Source of the DNA: VXYL01 sp965199945
GTDB taxonomy: Bacteria > Pseudomonadota > Gammaproteobacteria > Pseudomonadales > Azotimanducaceae
Assembly: GCA_965199945.1 (NCBI GenBank)
Contig: OZ241354.1
Span: 3,286,001-3,350,000 of the forward strand
Direction of reading: 5' to 3'
Length of the DNA: 64,000 nucleotides
The position numbers were made by a program, and so were the translations under genes. Within the stretch, counting starts at the first letter, position 1; every line of letters starts with the position of its first letter. Positions 1 to 7,579 of this stretch are shown here, in pieces. The notes under the pieces are model-generated. The model searched no databases. It had not been told where the DNA came from and was given only the letters and a program-made list of their open reading frames with translations.

Positions 1-1
1 G

Positions 2-292
2 AAGTTCGACAACTACACGCGCACGCCGCGGCCCTACGACATTCCCAACACGGACATGGCGGCGCTGTGGCAATGCATCGAATGCCCGGTGCTGATCGTG
101 AACTCCCGCGAGGGCTATCCACACCGCATCGGCCAAGACGACACGCTGCGGCACTTCCGAAACGCGACGCTGCGCGAAATCGACGACGCCGGGCATTGGA
201 CGCACCACGACCAGCTCGAAAGCTGCTTGGCGCTGATCGACGACTTCCTGAAACCCGTCCTCGAGAAGGCGCGGCAGGACAGCCAGCAGTGA
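2..292 (+). CDS. alpha/beta hydrolase, C-terminal part (5' end outside window)
   Basis: The reading frame is open from the window edge to a TGA at 290-292, so only the last 96 residues are seen. The segment CPVLIVNSREGYP is the strand that leads to the acid residue in alpha/beta hydrolases. AGHWTHHDQ near the end has the usual position and context of the catalytic histidine (DAGHW.H-DQ), followed by a short C-terminal helix. The substrate cannot be told from this part. The gene is convergent with the vWA gene at 2342-4366; the two were adjacent before an insertion sequence entered between them, 11 bp after this stop. Confidence 0.75.
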   Translation, partial: KFDNYTRTPRPYDIPNTDMAALWQCIECPVLIVNSREGYPHRIGQDDTLRHFRNATLREIDDAGHWTHHDQLESCLALIDDFLKPVLEKARQDSQQ

Positions 293-303
293 GTCGCCGC
301 CCC

Positions 304-325
304 TAGCCCGACTTCCGCAACTCGG
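304..325 (+). repeat. IS left terminal inverted repeat
   Basis: This 22-bp end is the exact reverse complement of 2316-2337. It begins TAGCCCGACTTCC and lies directly inside the GCCCC target duplication at 299-303. Confidence 0.92.
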
Positions 326-468
326 AGCGATTTGAAGTTTTTTCGGGCGGTCTGACGCTTGCAGAGTGGCCCAACTCGTTGTTTTTCGGCAGGCGGGTCG
401 TCGTTTCGGTGCTGTAGTGCCGACCTTGGTTGTTGACAGGGGATGCGGAAGGGGCAGGCTGTGCGTCC

Positions 469-2220
469 ATGTACGTGCGCTGCCGAAGACGCTTCAAGGA
501 CGGCAAGGAGCACCGGTACTGGAGCGTGGTGGAGAGTTGCCGCCGCCGCGACGGTCGGGTGGTTCAGAGGCAGGTTCTGCACTTGGGCGAGATCAACGAT
601 GGCCAGCGTGCGGCGTGGTGCCGGGCGGTGGAGGTGGTGGGCGAAGATTCGCGCACGGAGCCGATGGCCTTGTTCGCGGAGGATCGGGAGGCGCCGGAGC
701 TGGCCTGCGAGACGGTTCGGGTGAAGGTCGGCGAGCTGTCGGTTCGGCGTCCGCGGCAGTGGGGCGCGTGCTGGCTGGCGCTGGAGTTGTGGGACCGGCT
801 GCGGCTGGATCGCTTCTGGGGGCCGCGGCTGCCGGCGAGCCGCCAGGGGACGCGCTGGCTGGACGTGTTGAAGACGCTGGCGGCGTACCAGCTGGTCGAT
901 CCGGGCAGCGAGTGGCGGCTGCACCGGCACTGGTACGGATACAGCGCCCTGCCGGATCTTCTGGGTGCGCCGGAGGCGCTGTCGGACGACGTGCTGTACC
1001 GCTGCCTGGACAAGCTGCTGGCGCACCGGCGGGAGTTCTTCGGCTTTCTGCGCGAGCGCTGGGAGACGCTGTTCGACGCCCGCTTCGACGTGCTGCTTTA
1101 CGACCTGACGAGCACGTACTTCGAGAGCGACCCGACGTTCGAGGGTCTGCGGCAGTTCGGCTACAGCCGCGACAAGCGCCCGGACTGCGTGCAGGTGGTG
1201 ATCGGCCTGGTGGTGACGCCGCAGGGGTTCCCGCTGGCCTACGAGACGATGCCGGGCAACACGGGCGAGAAGTCCACGCTGGCGGACTTCCTCGCCGCGA
1301 TCGAGAGCCGCTACGGCCGCTCGGAGCGGGTGTGGATCATGGATCGAGGCATCCCGACCGAAGAGACGCTGGCGGCGATGCGCGACGGCGATGCGCCGGT
1401 GGGCTACCTGGTGGGCACGCCGAAGGGCCGGCTGACGGCGCTGGAACAGTCGTTTCTGGCGCTGCCCTGGCACGAGGCGCGCGAGTCGGTCGACGTGAAG
1501 CTGCTGCCGCAGGACGGCGAGGTGTACGTGCTCGCGCGCAGCCGGGCGCGGGCGCTCAAGGAGCGCGCCATGCGCCAGCGGCGGCTGAGGAAGCTCCTGC
1601 GGCGGCTGGGCGAACTGCGCGAGCAGGCGCCGAAGCGCGACGAACTGCTGATGAAGCTCGGCGCGGCGCGCAAGGAGGCGGGGCGCGCCTGGCATCTGGT
1701 GGAGGTCCGCAAGCCGAAGGCCGGCGAGGAGGTCTCGGCGGACACCTTCACGTTCGCGCTCCGCCGCGACCGGCTGCGCCGGGCGCGACGCCGCGAAGGC
1801 CGCTACCTGCTGCGCTCCAACCTCACCGGCGAGACCCCGGAGACGCTGTGGCGCCACTACATGCGGCTGACCGAAGTCGAGCAGGCGTTCAAGGAACTCA
1901 AGAGCAACCTGGCGGTGCGCCCGGTGTTCCACCGCCTCGACCAGCGCGTCAAGGCGCACGTGTTCCTCGCCTTCGTCGGCTACTGCCTGCTGGTCACGCT
2001 CAAGAACATGGCCCGGCAGCAGGCGCCCGGGCTGACGCCGCGCGCCGTGATCGAGAAGTTCGCCGCCATCCAGATGGTGGACGTCCACCTGCCCACGTCG
2101 GACGGCCGCGAACTCGTCCTGACGCGCCACACGCAGCCCGACGACGACCACCGCCTGCTGCTCCACCAGCTCGGACTTCGACTCCCCAAACAGCCGCCCC
2201 CGCGCATCCGCACCCGATAG
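469..2220 (+). CDS. IS1634-like DDE transposase
   Basis: This is a transposase of 583 residues, cutting and joining IS ends with a DDE (RNase H-fold) core. The acidic triad is visible: the first Asp in LLYDLTSTYFE, the second in WIMDRGIPT, and the Glu in TEVEQAFKELKSNL just before a hydrophobic helix (AFVGYCLLV). An insertion of mostly beta and charged helical sequence separates the second Asp from the Glu, as in IS4-type enzymes. The frame can be extended to a TTG at 430, but ATG 469 gives MYVRCRRRFKDGK, the usual N-terminus of this family, so I take 469. The C-terminus is basic (PPPRIRTR). No frameshift or stop is seen. Confidence 0.9.
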   Translation: MYVRCRRRFKDGKEHRYWSVVESCRRRDGRVVQRQVLHLGEINDGQRAAWCRAVEVVGEDSRTEPMALFAEDREAPELACETVRVKVGELSVRRPRQWGACWLALELWDRLRLDRFWGPRLPASRQGTRWLDVLKTLAAYQLVDPGSEWRLHRHWYGYSALPDLLGAPEALSDDVLYRCLDKLLAHRREFFGFLRERWETLFDARFDVLLYDLTSTYFESDPTFEGLRQFGYSRDKRPDCVQVVIGLVVTPQGFPLAYETMPGNTGEKSTLADFLAAIESRYGRSERVWIMDRGIPTEETLAAMRDGDAPVGYLVGTPKGRLTALEQSFLALPWHEARESVDVKLLPQDGEVYVLARSRARALKERAMRQRRLRKLLRRLGELREQAPKRDELLMKLGAARKEAGRAWHLVEVRKPKAGEEVSADTFTFALRRDRLRRARRREGRYLLRSNLTGETPETLWRHYMRLTEVEQAFKELKSNLAVRPVFHRLDQRVKAHVFLAFVGYCLLVTLKNMARQQAPGLTPRAVIEKFAAIQMVDVHLPTSDGRELVLTRHTQPDDDHRLLLHQLGLRLPKQPPPRIRTR

Positions 2221-2341
2221 CGGCCTTCGACAGGGGCACCTACGGACGACACTCTTGTAGTGCCGACCTTTCGACTTGCCATCACCAAAATCAATCACTT
2301 GCACAAAATTCCGTGCCGAGTTGCGGAAGTCGGGCTAGCCC

Positions 2342-4366
2342 CTAGCCAACGCCGCGAAGCCGCGAGCGTTTGCGCTGCACGTAGTCCACCAGAATGTACT
2401 CGCCGAGCTTCTCCGGCGAGGTGTAGAACACGCGCCCGCCGTTGATGCGGGCGATGGCGTCCATGAACGCCTTGAGGTGCGAATCCGCATCGAGCATGAA
2501 GGTATTGATGGCCACGCCGCTCTGGGTGCATTTCTTCACCGCACGGAAAGTCGCTCGATAGGTCGCTGGCGTGGGCGGATAGGCGAAGTAGGCGCGTCCA
2601 TCCTGCAAGTGCGCCGTGGGTTCGCCGTCCGAGATCATGATGATCTGCTTGGTGCCCACGGCGTGCTTGGCGAGCAGCCGATCCGCCAGCAGCAGCGCGT
2701 GCTGCATGTTCGTGCCAAGCACGTATTCGTCCCATTGCAGAAACGGCAGGTCGTGCGCCTTGAGCTCCTTCGCGTAGGCGGCGAAGCCGATGATGTGGAA
2801 CGAATCCTTGGGAAAGCGGGAAGTAATGAGATTGTGCAGCGCCAACGCCACCTTCTTCGCCGCTTGGAAGGACCCGCGCAAGGCCATCGACCAGGAGAGA
2901 TCCACGAGCATCGCCGTCGCCGTGGAGGTGATGAGTTCGGAGCGATAGATCTCGAAATCCTCATGCTTCAAGGAAACGGGCGTCTTCGGCCCGTCGCGGT
3001 CGATCGCGTTGCGGATGGTTCGCGGCATGTGCAGGTGGAACGGATCGCCGAACTCGTAGGCTTTCGTCTGTTCCAGGCGTTCGCCGAAGCGCCCCTCCTC
3101 CGGCAGCGCGTGGTTGCCGAGACCCTGGCGCCGCAAGCGGGCGTAGATTTCGCCAAGCGCCTTCTGCCCGATCATGCGCGATCCACGCGGCGTGAGTTCC
3201 CACTTGTCGCCCGTCTGCCGCACGTAGCCCGCCTTCTGCAACGCGTCGAGCAGCGTCTTCAAGTCGTCGAGGGAATCGGCCGCTTCGTCGTCGAGCATGT
3301 CCCGAAGAAGCTCGCTGTCGATGCGCTCCAAATCGCCGCCCCGCTCCGCCGCCTGCACCTGGCTGATGAGTTCGTCGAGCGAGCGCATCTCGCCCATGAG
3401 CCGCATGGCGGCTTCGAGGTCGATCTCTTCGCTGCCGCCGAAGCGATAGCGGCCAGCGCGGGGATTGAACGCCGCCATGCCTTGCGCCAGCTGTTGCAGT
3501 TCCGATTCCAGTTCCGAATCGTTGAAGCGGTCCGCAAGCAGCGACTGCAACTGCTCGCGCTGATCCGGGGTGAGCGAGTTCATCAACGACTGCGCCGCGG
3601 CCATCTGCTGCGCCATCTGCTCGATGAGTTCGTCGAGGGTCTTGGGCGGATCGGCGCCGAACATGTCGCCGAACTTGCCCATGAAGTTGCGGAAGTGCGA
3701 TTGCAGGACGTCCGGGTCCACGCCTTTCGCCTTCATCGCCATCAGTTCGTTGAGCGCACGCAGCATCTCCTTCATGCGCTGCATGTCGCCGGGCGACATG
3801 TTGTTCACCATCTTCTCGATGTCGTTGAAGAACGTCTGCGTCATGGCCTGGCGCAGTTCGTTCAGCAGCTTCAGATACGCCTTCTGCGCTTCGGGATTCA
3901 GAAACTCGTATTCCTTCAACTGCTGCATCTTGCCGGCCGCGTCTTCGGGCAGTTCGTCCAGCGTCTTGCGGTTCTTCTGCGCGATCTGCTCCAGGACTTG
4001 GTTCGGGAACGCATCCTCCTCCGGCGTCTGGTTCTGGCGCAGCCACTGGTCGATGGTCTCGCTCTCCATGTTCAGGATGTCGTCCAGCTTGCGCTCGATG
4101 TCCTTGAAGAGGCCGGAGAGATTGAAGCGCTCCAACTGCGTCCGCTTGCGGTCGCGCAGGCTCTTGAGGATGTCGCGCAAGCCTTGCCGATGGCCGCCTT
4201 CGGGCACCGACATGCCCCGCGACAGCAGGTTGCGCATGGCCCAGCGCAGATCGCCGTAGGCCATGAGGTCGTCCACCATCTCGCCAAGCACCTCGTCCGC
4301 GCCGACGCCAGCCTCCTGGCTGCCGTCCCACTGGGCGAAGCGGTGGCGCGTGGGAAAGTGACGCAT
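2342..4366 (-). CDS. vWA-domain protein partnered with MoxR-type ATPase
   Basis: A 674-residue protein. Its first two thirds are helical, charged and rich in Met and Gln (residues about 60-330). The C-terminal 190 residues form a von Willebrand A domain with an intact metal site: DLSWSM near residue 489 (DxSxS), the Thr of GTNMQHAL near 548, and the Asp of ISDGEPT near 578. There is no signal peptide, so it should be cytoplasmic. It lies 5 bp downstream of the ATPase gene at 4372-5760 on the same strand. MoxR AAA and vWA pairs act together like the I and D subunits of magnesium chelatase, usually as chaperones or remodellers; the client here is unknown. The stop codon overlaps the target duplication of the adjacent IS but is intact. 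Confidence 0.85.
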   Translation of the reverse strand: MRHFPTRHRFAQWDGSQEAGVGADEVLGEMVDDLMAYGDLRWAMRNLLSRGMSVPEGGHRQGLRDILKSLRDRKRTQLERFNLSGLFKDIERKLDDILNMESETIDQWLRQNQTPEEDAFPNQVLEQIAQKNRKTLDELPEDAAGKMQQLKEYEFLNPEAQKAYLKLLNELRQAMTQTFFNDIEKMVNNMSPGDMQRMKEMLRALNELMAMKAKGVDPDVLQSHFRNFMGKFGDMFGADPPKTLDELIEQMAQQMAAAQSLMNSLTPDQREQLQSLLADRFNDSELESELQQLAQGMAAFNPRAGRYRFGGSEEIDLEAAMRLMGEMRSLDELISQVQAAERGGDLERIDSELLRDMLDDEAADSLDDLKTLLDALQKAGYVRQTGDKWELTPRGSRMIGQKALGEIYARLRRQGLGNHALPEEGRFGERLEQTKAYEFGDPFHLHMPRTIRNAIDRDGPKTPVSLKHEDFEIYRSELITSTATAMLVDLSWSMALRGSFQAAKKVALALHNLITSRFPKDSFHIIGFAAYAKELKAHDLPFLQWDEYVLGTNMQHALLLADRLLAKHAVGTKQIIMISDGEPTAHLQDGRAYFAYPPTPATYRATFRAVKKCTQSGVAINTFMLDADSHLKAFMDAIARINGGRVFYTSPEKLGEYILVDYVQRKRSRLRGVG

Positions 4367-4371
4367 GGCCG

Positions 4372-5760
4372 CTAGCCCGAGAAGACCGTGCGCCCGGCGG
4401 CGCTGTGCTTGTTGAGCAGCTTGTGCAGATGCAGCCCTTCGAGCACGAACTCAACCGCCGCGGAACTGGCCGCAGGCGTTTCGGCAAGCTCTTCCACTAC
4501 CGCCTTCAAGCCGTCGAGCCGTTCCAGAACGCGCTGATAGTCAGCAGCGCCCATGCACTCGCCGGTCTCCACGTTCGCGCCGTCGTTGAACGACAGCACC
4601 ACGCTCTCCAAATCGTTCACGTCGAGGAGCCGATCGAAGACCGTCTTCACCGCGGAAGACACCAAGCCGGACGAAATGCGGTCTTCCTGGCCTTCTTCCA
4701 TCGCCTCGAACTCCACTTTCCCTTGCAGCGACGGCATCAGAAACGGCAAGTCCGACACGCGGGGCACCACGTCCGTCTCGCCGAGCCGAAGGGCGCGCCG
4801 AAAGGCGTTCGCCAGCAGCGCTTCGTAGTTGGCGACGGTGGCGCGCACGGAAACGCCGGAGCGCTGGTTCACGTCCGGCGAGCGGCGGGCGTGATGGGTG
4901 ATCTCGGCGACGATCTCCTTCATCCAGCGCGGCACGTGAACCTGGCAGTCGCCCATGTCCAGCGCTGCCGCTTCTTGCTCCATGATGTCGATTTCGTGAT
5001 CGATGGCGTCCGGGTAGTGGGTGCGGATCTGGGCGCCGTAGCGATCCTTGAGCGGCGTGATGATGCGCCCGCGGTTGGTGTAGTCCTCTGGATTCGCAGT
5101 GGCGACGAGGAACACGTCCAGCGGCAGGCGCACCTTGTGGCCGCGAATCTGCACGTCTCGTTCCTCGAGCACGTTCAGCAGGCCCACCTGAATGCGCTCG
5201 GCCAGATCGGGCAGCTCGTTGATGGCGAAGATGCCCCGGTTCACCCTCGGCAGCAGGCCGAAGTGCAGCGTCGTCTCGTCGTCCAGATAGCGGCCTTCGG
5301 CCACCTTGATGGGATCGACCTCGCCAATCAGATCGGCGATGGTGATGTCCGGCGTCGCCAGCTTCTCGCCGTAGCGTTCCGCTCTGGGCAGCCACGCAAT
5401 GGGCGTCTCGTCGCCCGCCTCCGCCACGATGGCGCGCCCCTTGGCCGTGATCGGGCGGAACGGATTCTCGGCGATCTCCGCCCCCTTGACGACCGGCGTC
5501 TCGTCGTCGAGCAGCGCCGTCAGCCCCCGCACCAGCCGCGATTTCGCCTGCCCCCGCTCGCCGAGCAGCATGACGTCCTGCCCGCCGAGAATGGCGTTCA
5601 CGATCTGCGGAATCACCGTCTCGTCGTAGCCGACGATCCCCGGAAACAGCGCCTCGCCCCGCCGCAGCTTGGCAATCAAGTTGCGCCGCATCTCGGCCTT
5701 CACCGGCAACACCTCGTAGCCCGACGCCTTGAGCTCCCCAAGCGTCTTCGCCTTGCCCAT
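4372..5760 (-). CDS. MoxR/ChlI-type AAA+ ATPase
   Basis: A 462-residue AAA+ ATPase. The Walker A is LLGERGQAKSR at residues 66-75 (GxRGxAKS, as in magnesium-chelatase ChlI and MoxR proteins). The Walker B and following helix read GIFAINELPDLAERIQ near 175-190. A second conserved block, VATANPEDYTNRGRIITPL, is sensor 1 with the ChlI-like remodelling loop. The longest frame begins at 5850, but ATG 5758-5760 gives MGKAKTLGELKASGY, a typical start; the extra 30 residues are Pro/Arg-rich and not convincing. It is followed after 5 bp by the vWA gene, so the two make one operon and probably one complex. No client gene such as methanol dehydrogenase is nearby. Confidence 0.87.
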   Translation of the reverse strand: MGKAKTLGELKASGYEVLPVKAEMRRNLIAKLRRGEALFPGIVGYDETVIPQIVNAILGGQDVMLLGERGQAKSRLVRGLTALLDDETPVVKGAEIAENPFRPITAKGRAIVAEAGDETPIAWLPRAERYGEKLATPDITIADLIGEVDPIKVAEGRYLDDETTLHFGLLPRVNRGIFAINELPDLAERIQVGLLNVLEERDVQIRGHKVRLPLDVFLVATANPEDYTNRGRIITPLKDRYGAQIRTHYPDAIDHEIDIMEQEAAALDMGDCQVHVPRWMKEIVAEITHHARRSPDVNQRSGVSVRATVANYEALLANAFRRALRLGETDVVPRVSDLPFLMPSLQGKVEFEAMEEGQEDRISSGLVSSAVKTVFDRLLDVNDLESVVLSFNDGANVETGECMGAADYQRVLERLDGLKAVVEELAETPAASSAAVEFVLEGLHLHKLLNKHSAAGRTVFSG

Positions 5761-6062
5761 CGCCTCGCCTCGCCAAAACCGAGGGCAAAGAGTGTGGCAG
5801 TTTGGTGGTGGGGACGCAAACGGGGTACGGGCAAACGGTGCGACGGGCATTCGGGGTCGTGGTCCCGAGCCGATGCCAGCGGTCGCGGCCAGCGTGTGGG
5901 CAACGTGGTGCCGCTGTCCCGGGCGCGAATTTGGAGGGCGACGTGGCGATCCGGCGTGAACGGGCTGACGCCGTCGGCATTGCCAAGAGACTAGGAGACT
6001 GTAGGTTGTAACGGTGCCGCGCCCGAGATATGGTCGTTGTGGGCTCCAAGAGAGACAGCCGA
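5761..6062. other. intergenic, no recognised feature
   Basis: About 300 bp between the MoxR gene start and a doubtful reading frame at 6063. The part before about 5900 still has the GC skew of coding sequence but only in weak frames. I see no tRNA, strong hairpin or clear promoter. Confidence 0.5.
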
Positions 6063-6689
6063 ATGCTAGAGCAAGACATGGTTGAGGGCGAACTCCGACA
6101 CGAGTGTGCGGACAAGGTCAACTATTCGTTCCAATTCCGAAGTACCGGTGTTTCGTTCCAGTTTGTTAGCGGGGAAAAGGAATGGCACGGAACGATGAGA
6201 TTGGAGGATTGGCAGCAGGGGCTAGTGTTTAGTCTCGGCGGTAGGCAAAAGGTCAAGGCCTGCTACTCCTTTGGCGACCAGTCTGTATGCTACTTTTGGG
6301 TTGAATTCGCAGAGGGCCAGAGCGAGTGCCCCATGACGTTCAGAATTGGCGATCGCGAGGCACTTTTGTCTTCGGGTTCATTGATGCGGCAGCTGTGCGT
6401 GATGCCCTTGCCCGTCACGGCCCTTTCGACTCCACCCCTGACGACTGACTTCGCGAACATAGGGTGCTTGCACTCACATTGGAGCAGCCGTTATAGCAGG
6501 GCCGTGATCGGGCGGAATGAACTCTCGGGGATCTCCGCCTGGCGTTCCTCGTCGAGGGGGCCGGGGAGGTCCGGCTTCGACCTCTGGGTGCCACGGGTCG
6601 GCTCTTTCCATAAGGAACTTGCTGCCCTCTTCTCCGGCGTAGCAATTCGACGCACGATCTATTCCAAATCCTCGATTCGCTTCGGGTAG
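6063..6689 (+). CDS. doubtful hypothetical protein
   Basis: An open frame of 208 residues starting MLEQDMVEGELRHE. The first 120 residues look protein-like, with alternating strands such as YSFQFRSTGVSFQFVSG and ACYSFGDQSVCYFWVEF, and a lower GC content than the neighbours. The part after about 6480 runs through a degenerate copy of the MoxR gene read in antisense and then into the 3' end of mutM, so the original C-terminus has probably been lost. No good ribosome-binding site precedes the start. I do not recognise a family. It may be a gene remnant carried with the scrap at 6500-6540. Confidence 0.25.
   Translation: MLEQDMVEGELRHECADKVNYSFQFRSTGVSFQFVSGEKEWHGTMRLEDWQQGLVFSLGGRQKVKACYSFGDQSVCYFWVEFAEGQSECPMTFRIGDREALLSSGSLMRQLCVMPLPVTALSTPPLTTDFANIGCLHSHWSSRYSRAVIGRNELSGISAWRSSSRGPGRSGFDLWVPRVGSFHKELAALFSGVAIRRTIYSKSSIRFG
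6500..6540 (-). pseudogene. fragment of a MoxR-type ATPase gene
   Basis: These 41 bases match 5443-5483 inside the MoxR gene with about five mismatches, in the same orientation. The intact gene encodes AENPFRPITAKGR here. The match fades on both sides. It looks like the scar of an old duplication or of a lost paralogue rather than functional sequence. Confidence 0.5.
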
Positions 6690-7579
6690 GTATTCTTGAG
6701 GAGGCGCGAGAGGGAGCGGTCCGCCAAGAGCCGTCCGCCTGTCTGGCAGGTGGCGCAATAGTTCGTCTCGTTCTCCGGGCGGACGATGCGCTGCACTGGC
6801 GCGGCGCAGATTGGGCAGGGTTGGCGGTACTTGCCGTGGACCGCCATCTCTGGGTGGAAGGCGGTCACGCGGTTGTTCTGCCCCTCGCCCGGGAATCGCT
6901 CGCCGGTCTTCTGGCGCAGCCGTTCCGTCCATTCCGTCAGCACGTCGCGGCAGGCCGAGAAGAGGGCGCGGGCTTCGGCGTCGTCCATGTTGCGGCCTTG
7001 CTTGAACGGCGACATTCGGGCGCGGAAGAGGATTTCATCGCTGTAGGCGTTGCCGATGCCGGCGAACACGCGCTGGTCGGTAAGCGCTCGCTTCACGGTG
7101 TGGGGCGTGTCCCGAAGGCGTTGCTGGAACGTGTCGAAGTCGATCTCCAGTACGTCGAGGCCGCCTGGGTGCAGGGCCGCCAGCGCGTCTTCGCCTTCGA
7201 CGAGGCGCAAGGCGGCGCGCTTCTTCTTGCTGACTTCGGTGAGAATCACGGTGCCGGACGCGCCCTGTTCCGAAGCCGCCTCGAAGTCGAAGGCCGCTAG
7301 GCCGACGCGCTTCGGCACGGCTTGGCGGAATGGCCGCCACTGGAGACGTCCGGCGATCATCAGGTGCAGCACGACGTAGAAGCCGCCCTCGAGGCTGATC
7401 GCCAACTGCTTCGCCAAGCGTTCCACGCGCAGCACGTTGCGCCCCGCGACGTCGCCGACCCGCGGCGAGACCGAACGCAGCAGAAAGGGGCTGGCGATGC
7501 GGATGTCCGCCAGCCGAGCGCCCACGACGCGCCGCTCCAAGTGCTCGGCGTAGACCGTGATGTCCGGTATTTCAGGCAA
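6659..7579 (-). CDS. mutM: Fpg/Nei-family DNA glycosylase, TTG start
   Basis: A 306-residue base-excision-repair glycosylase/AP lyase. The family uses Pro2 as nucleophile and Glu3 as acid. Starting at TTG 7577-7579 gives M-PEIPDITVYAEHLERR, which supplies exactly these residues, and AGGAG stands 10 nt upstream. The longer ATG frame (from 7600) would bury the proline at position 9 and abolish activity, so I reject it. The H2TH region (IGNAYSDEILFRA) and a C-terminal zinc finger (C255, C258, C275, C278) are present. In classical MutM a Gly-Arg precedes T-x-[YF]-C in the finger; here the sequence is PENETNYC, so the DNA-contacting Arg is absent, as in a divergent Fpg/Nei subgroup. The start overlaps the MATE stop by 8 bp. 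Confidence 0.87.
   Translation of the reverse strand: MPEIPDITVYAEHLERRVVGARLADIRIASPFLLRSVSPRVGDVAGRNVLRVERLAKQLAISLEGGFYVVLHLMIAGRLQWRPFRQAVPKRVGLAAFDFEAASEQGASGTVILTEVSKKKRAALRLVEGEDALAALHPGGLDVLEIDFDTFQQRLRDTPHTVKRALTDQRVFAGIGNAYSDEILFRARMSPFKQGRNMDDAEARALFSACRDVLTEWTERLRQKTGERFPGEGQNNRVTAFHPEMAVHGKYRQPCPICAAPVQRIVRPENETNYCATCQTGGRLLADRSLSRLLKNTYPKRIEDLE

Larger units (their letters stand above)
304..2337 (+). mobile_element. IS1634-like insertion sequence, complete
   Basis: The element is 2034 bp. It ends in perfect 22-bp inverted repeats (304-325 against 2316-2337) and is flanked by a 5-bp target duplication GCCCC (299-303 and 2338-2342). It carries one transposase gene reading left to right. 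The target was the short gap between two convergent genes: the right-hand duplication overlaps the last base of the vWA stop codon at 2342, so neither neighbour is broken. Perfect ends, a clean duplication and an intact transposase point to recent activity. The assignment to the IS1634 group of the IS4 superfamily rests on the transposase motifs; length and duplication size fit. Confidence 0.9.

Noticed and set aside
115..2304. 729-residue minus-strand frame across the IS
   Set aside because: It is the antisense of the transposase, crosses both IS ends, is rich in Arg/His/Gln and has no domain or start signal.
2477..4375. 632-residue plus-strand frame over the vWA gene
   Set aside because: Antisense shadow of the vWA gene; low-complexity Leu/Arg/His composition. 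Similar long shadows (4405-5994, 7557-9041, 32334-34271, 35315-36907) were left out for the same reason.
4372..5760. magnesium chelatase subunit for chlorophyll synthesis
   Set aside because: The ATPase has ChlI-like motifs, but no porphyrin genes are near and the partner is a stand-alone vWA protein, which fits the MoxR group.
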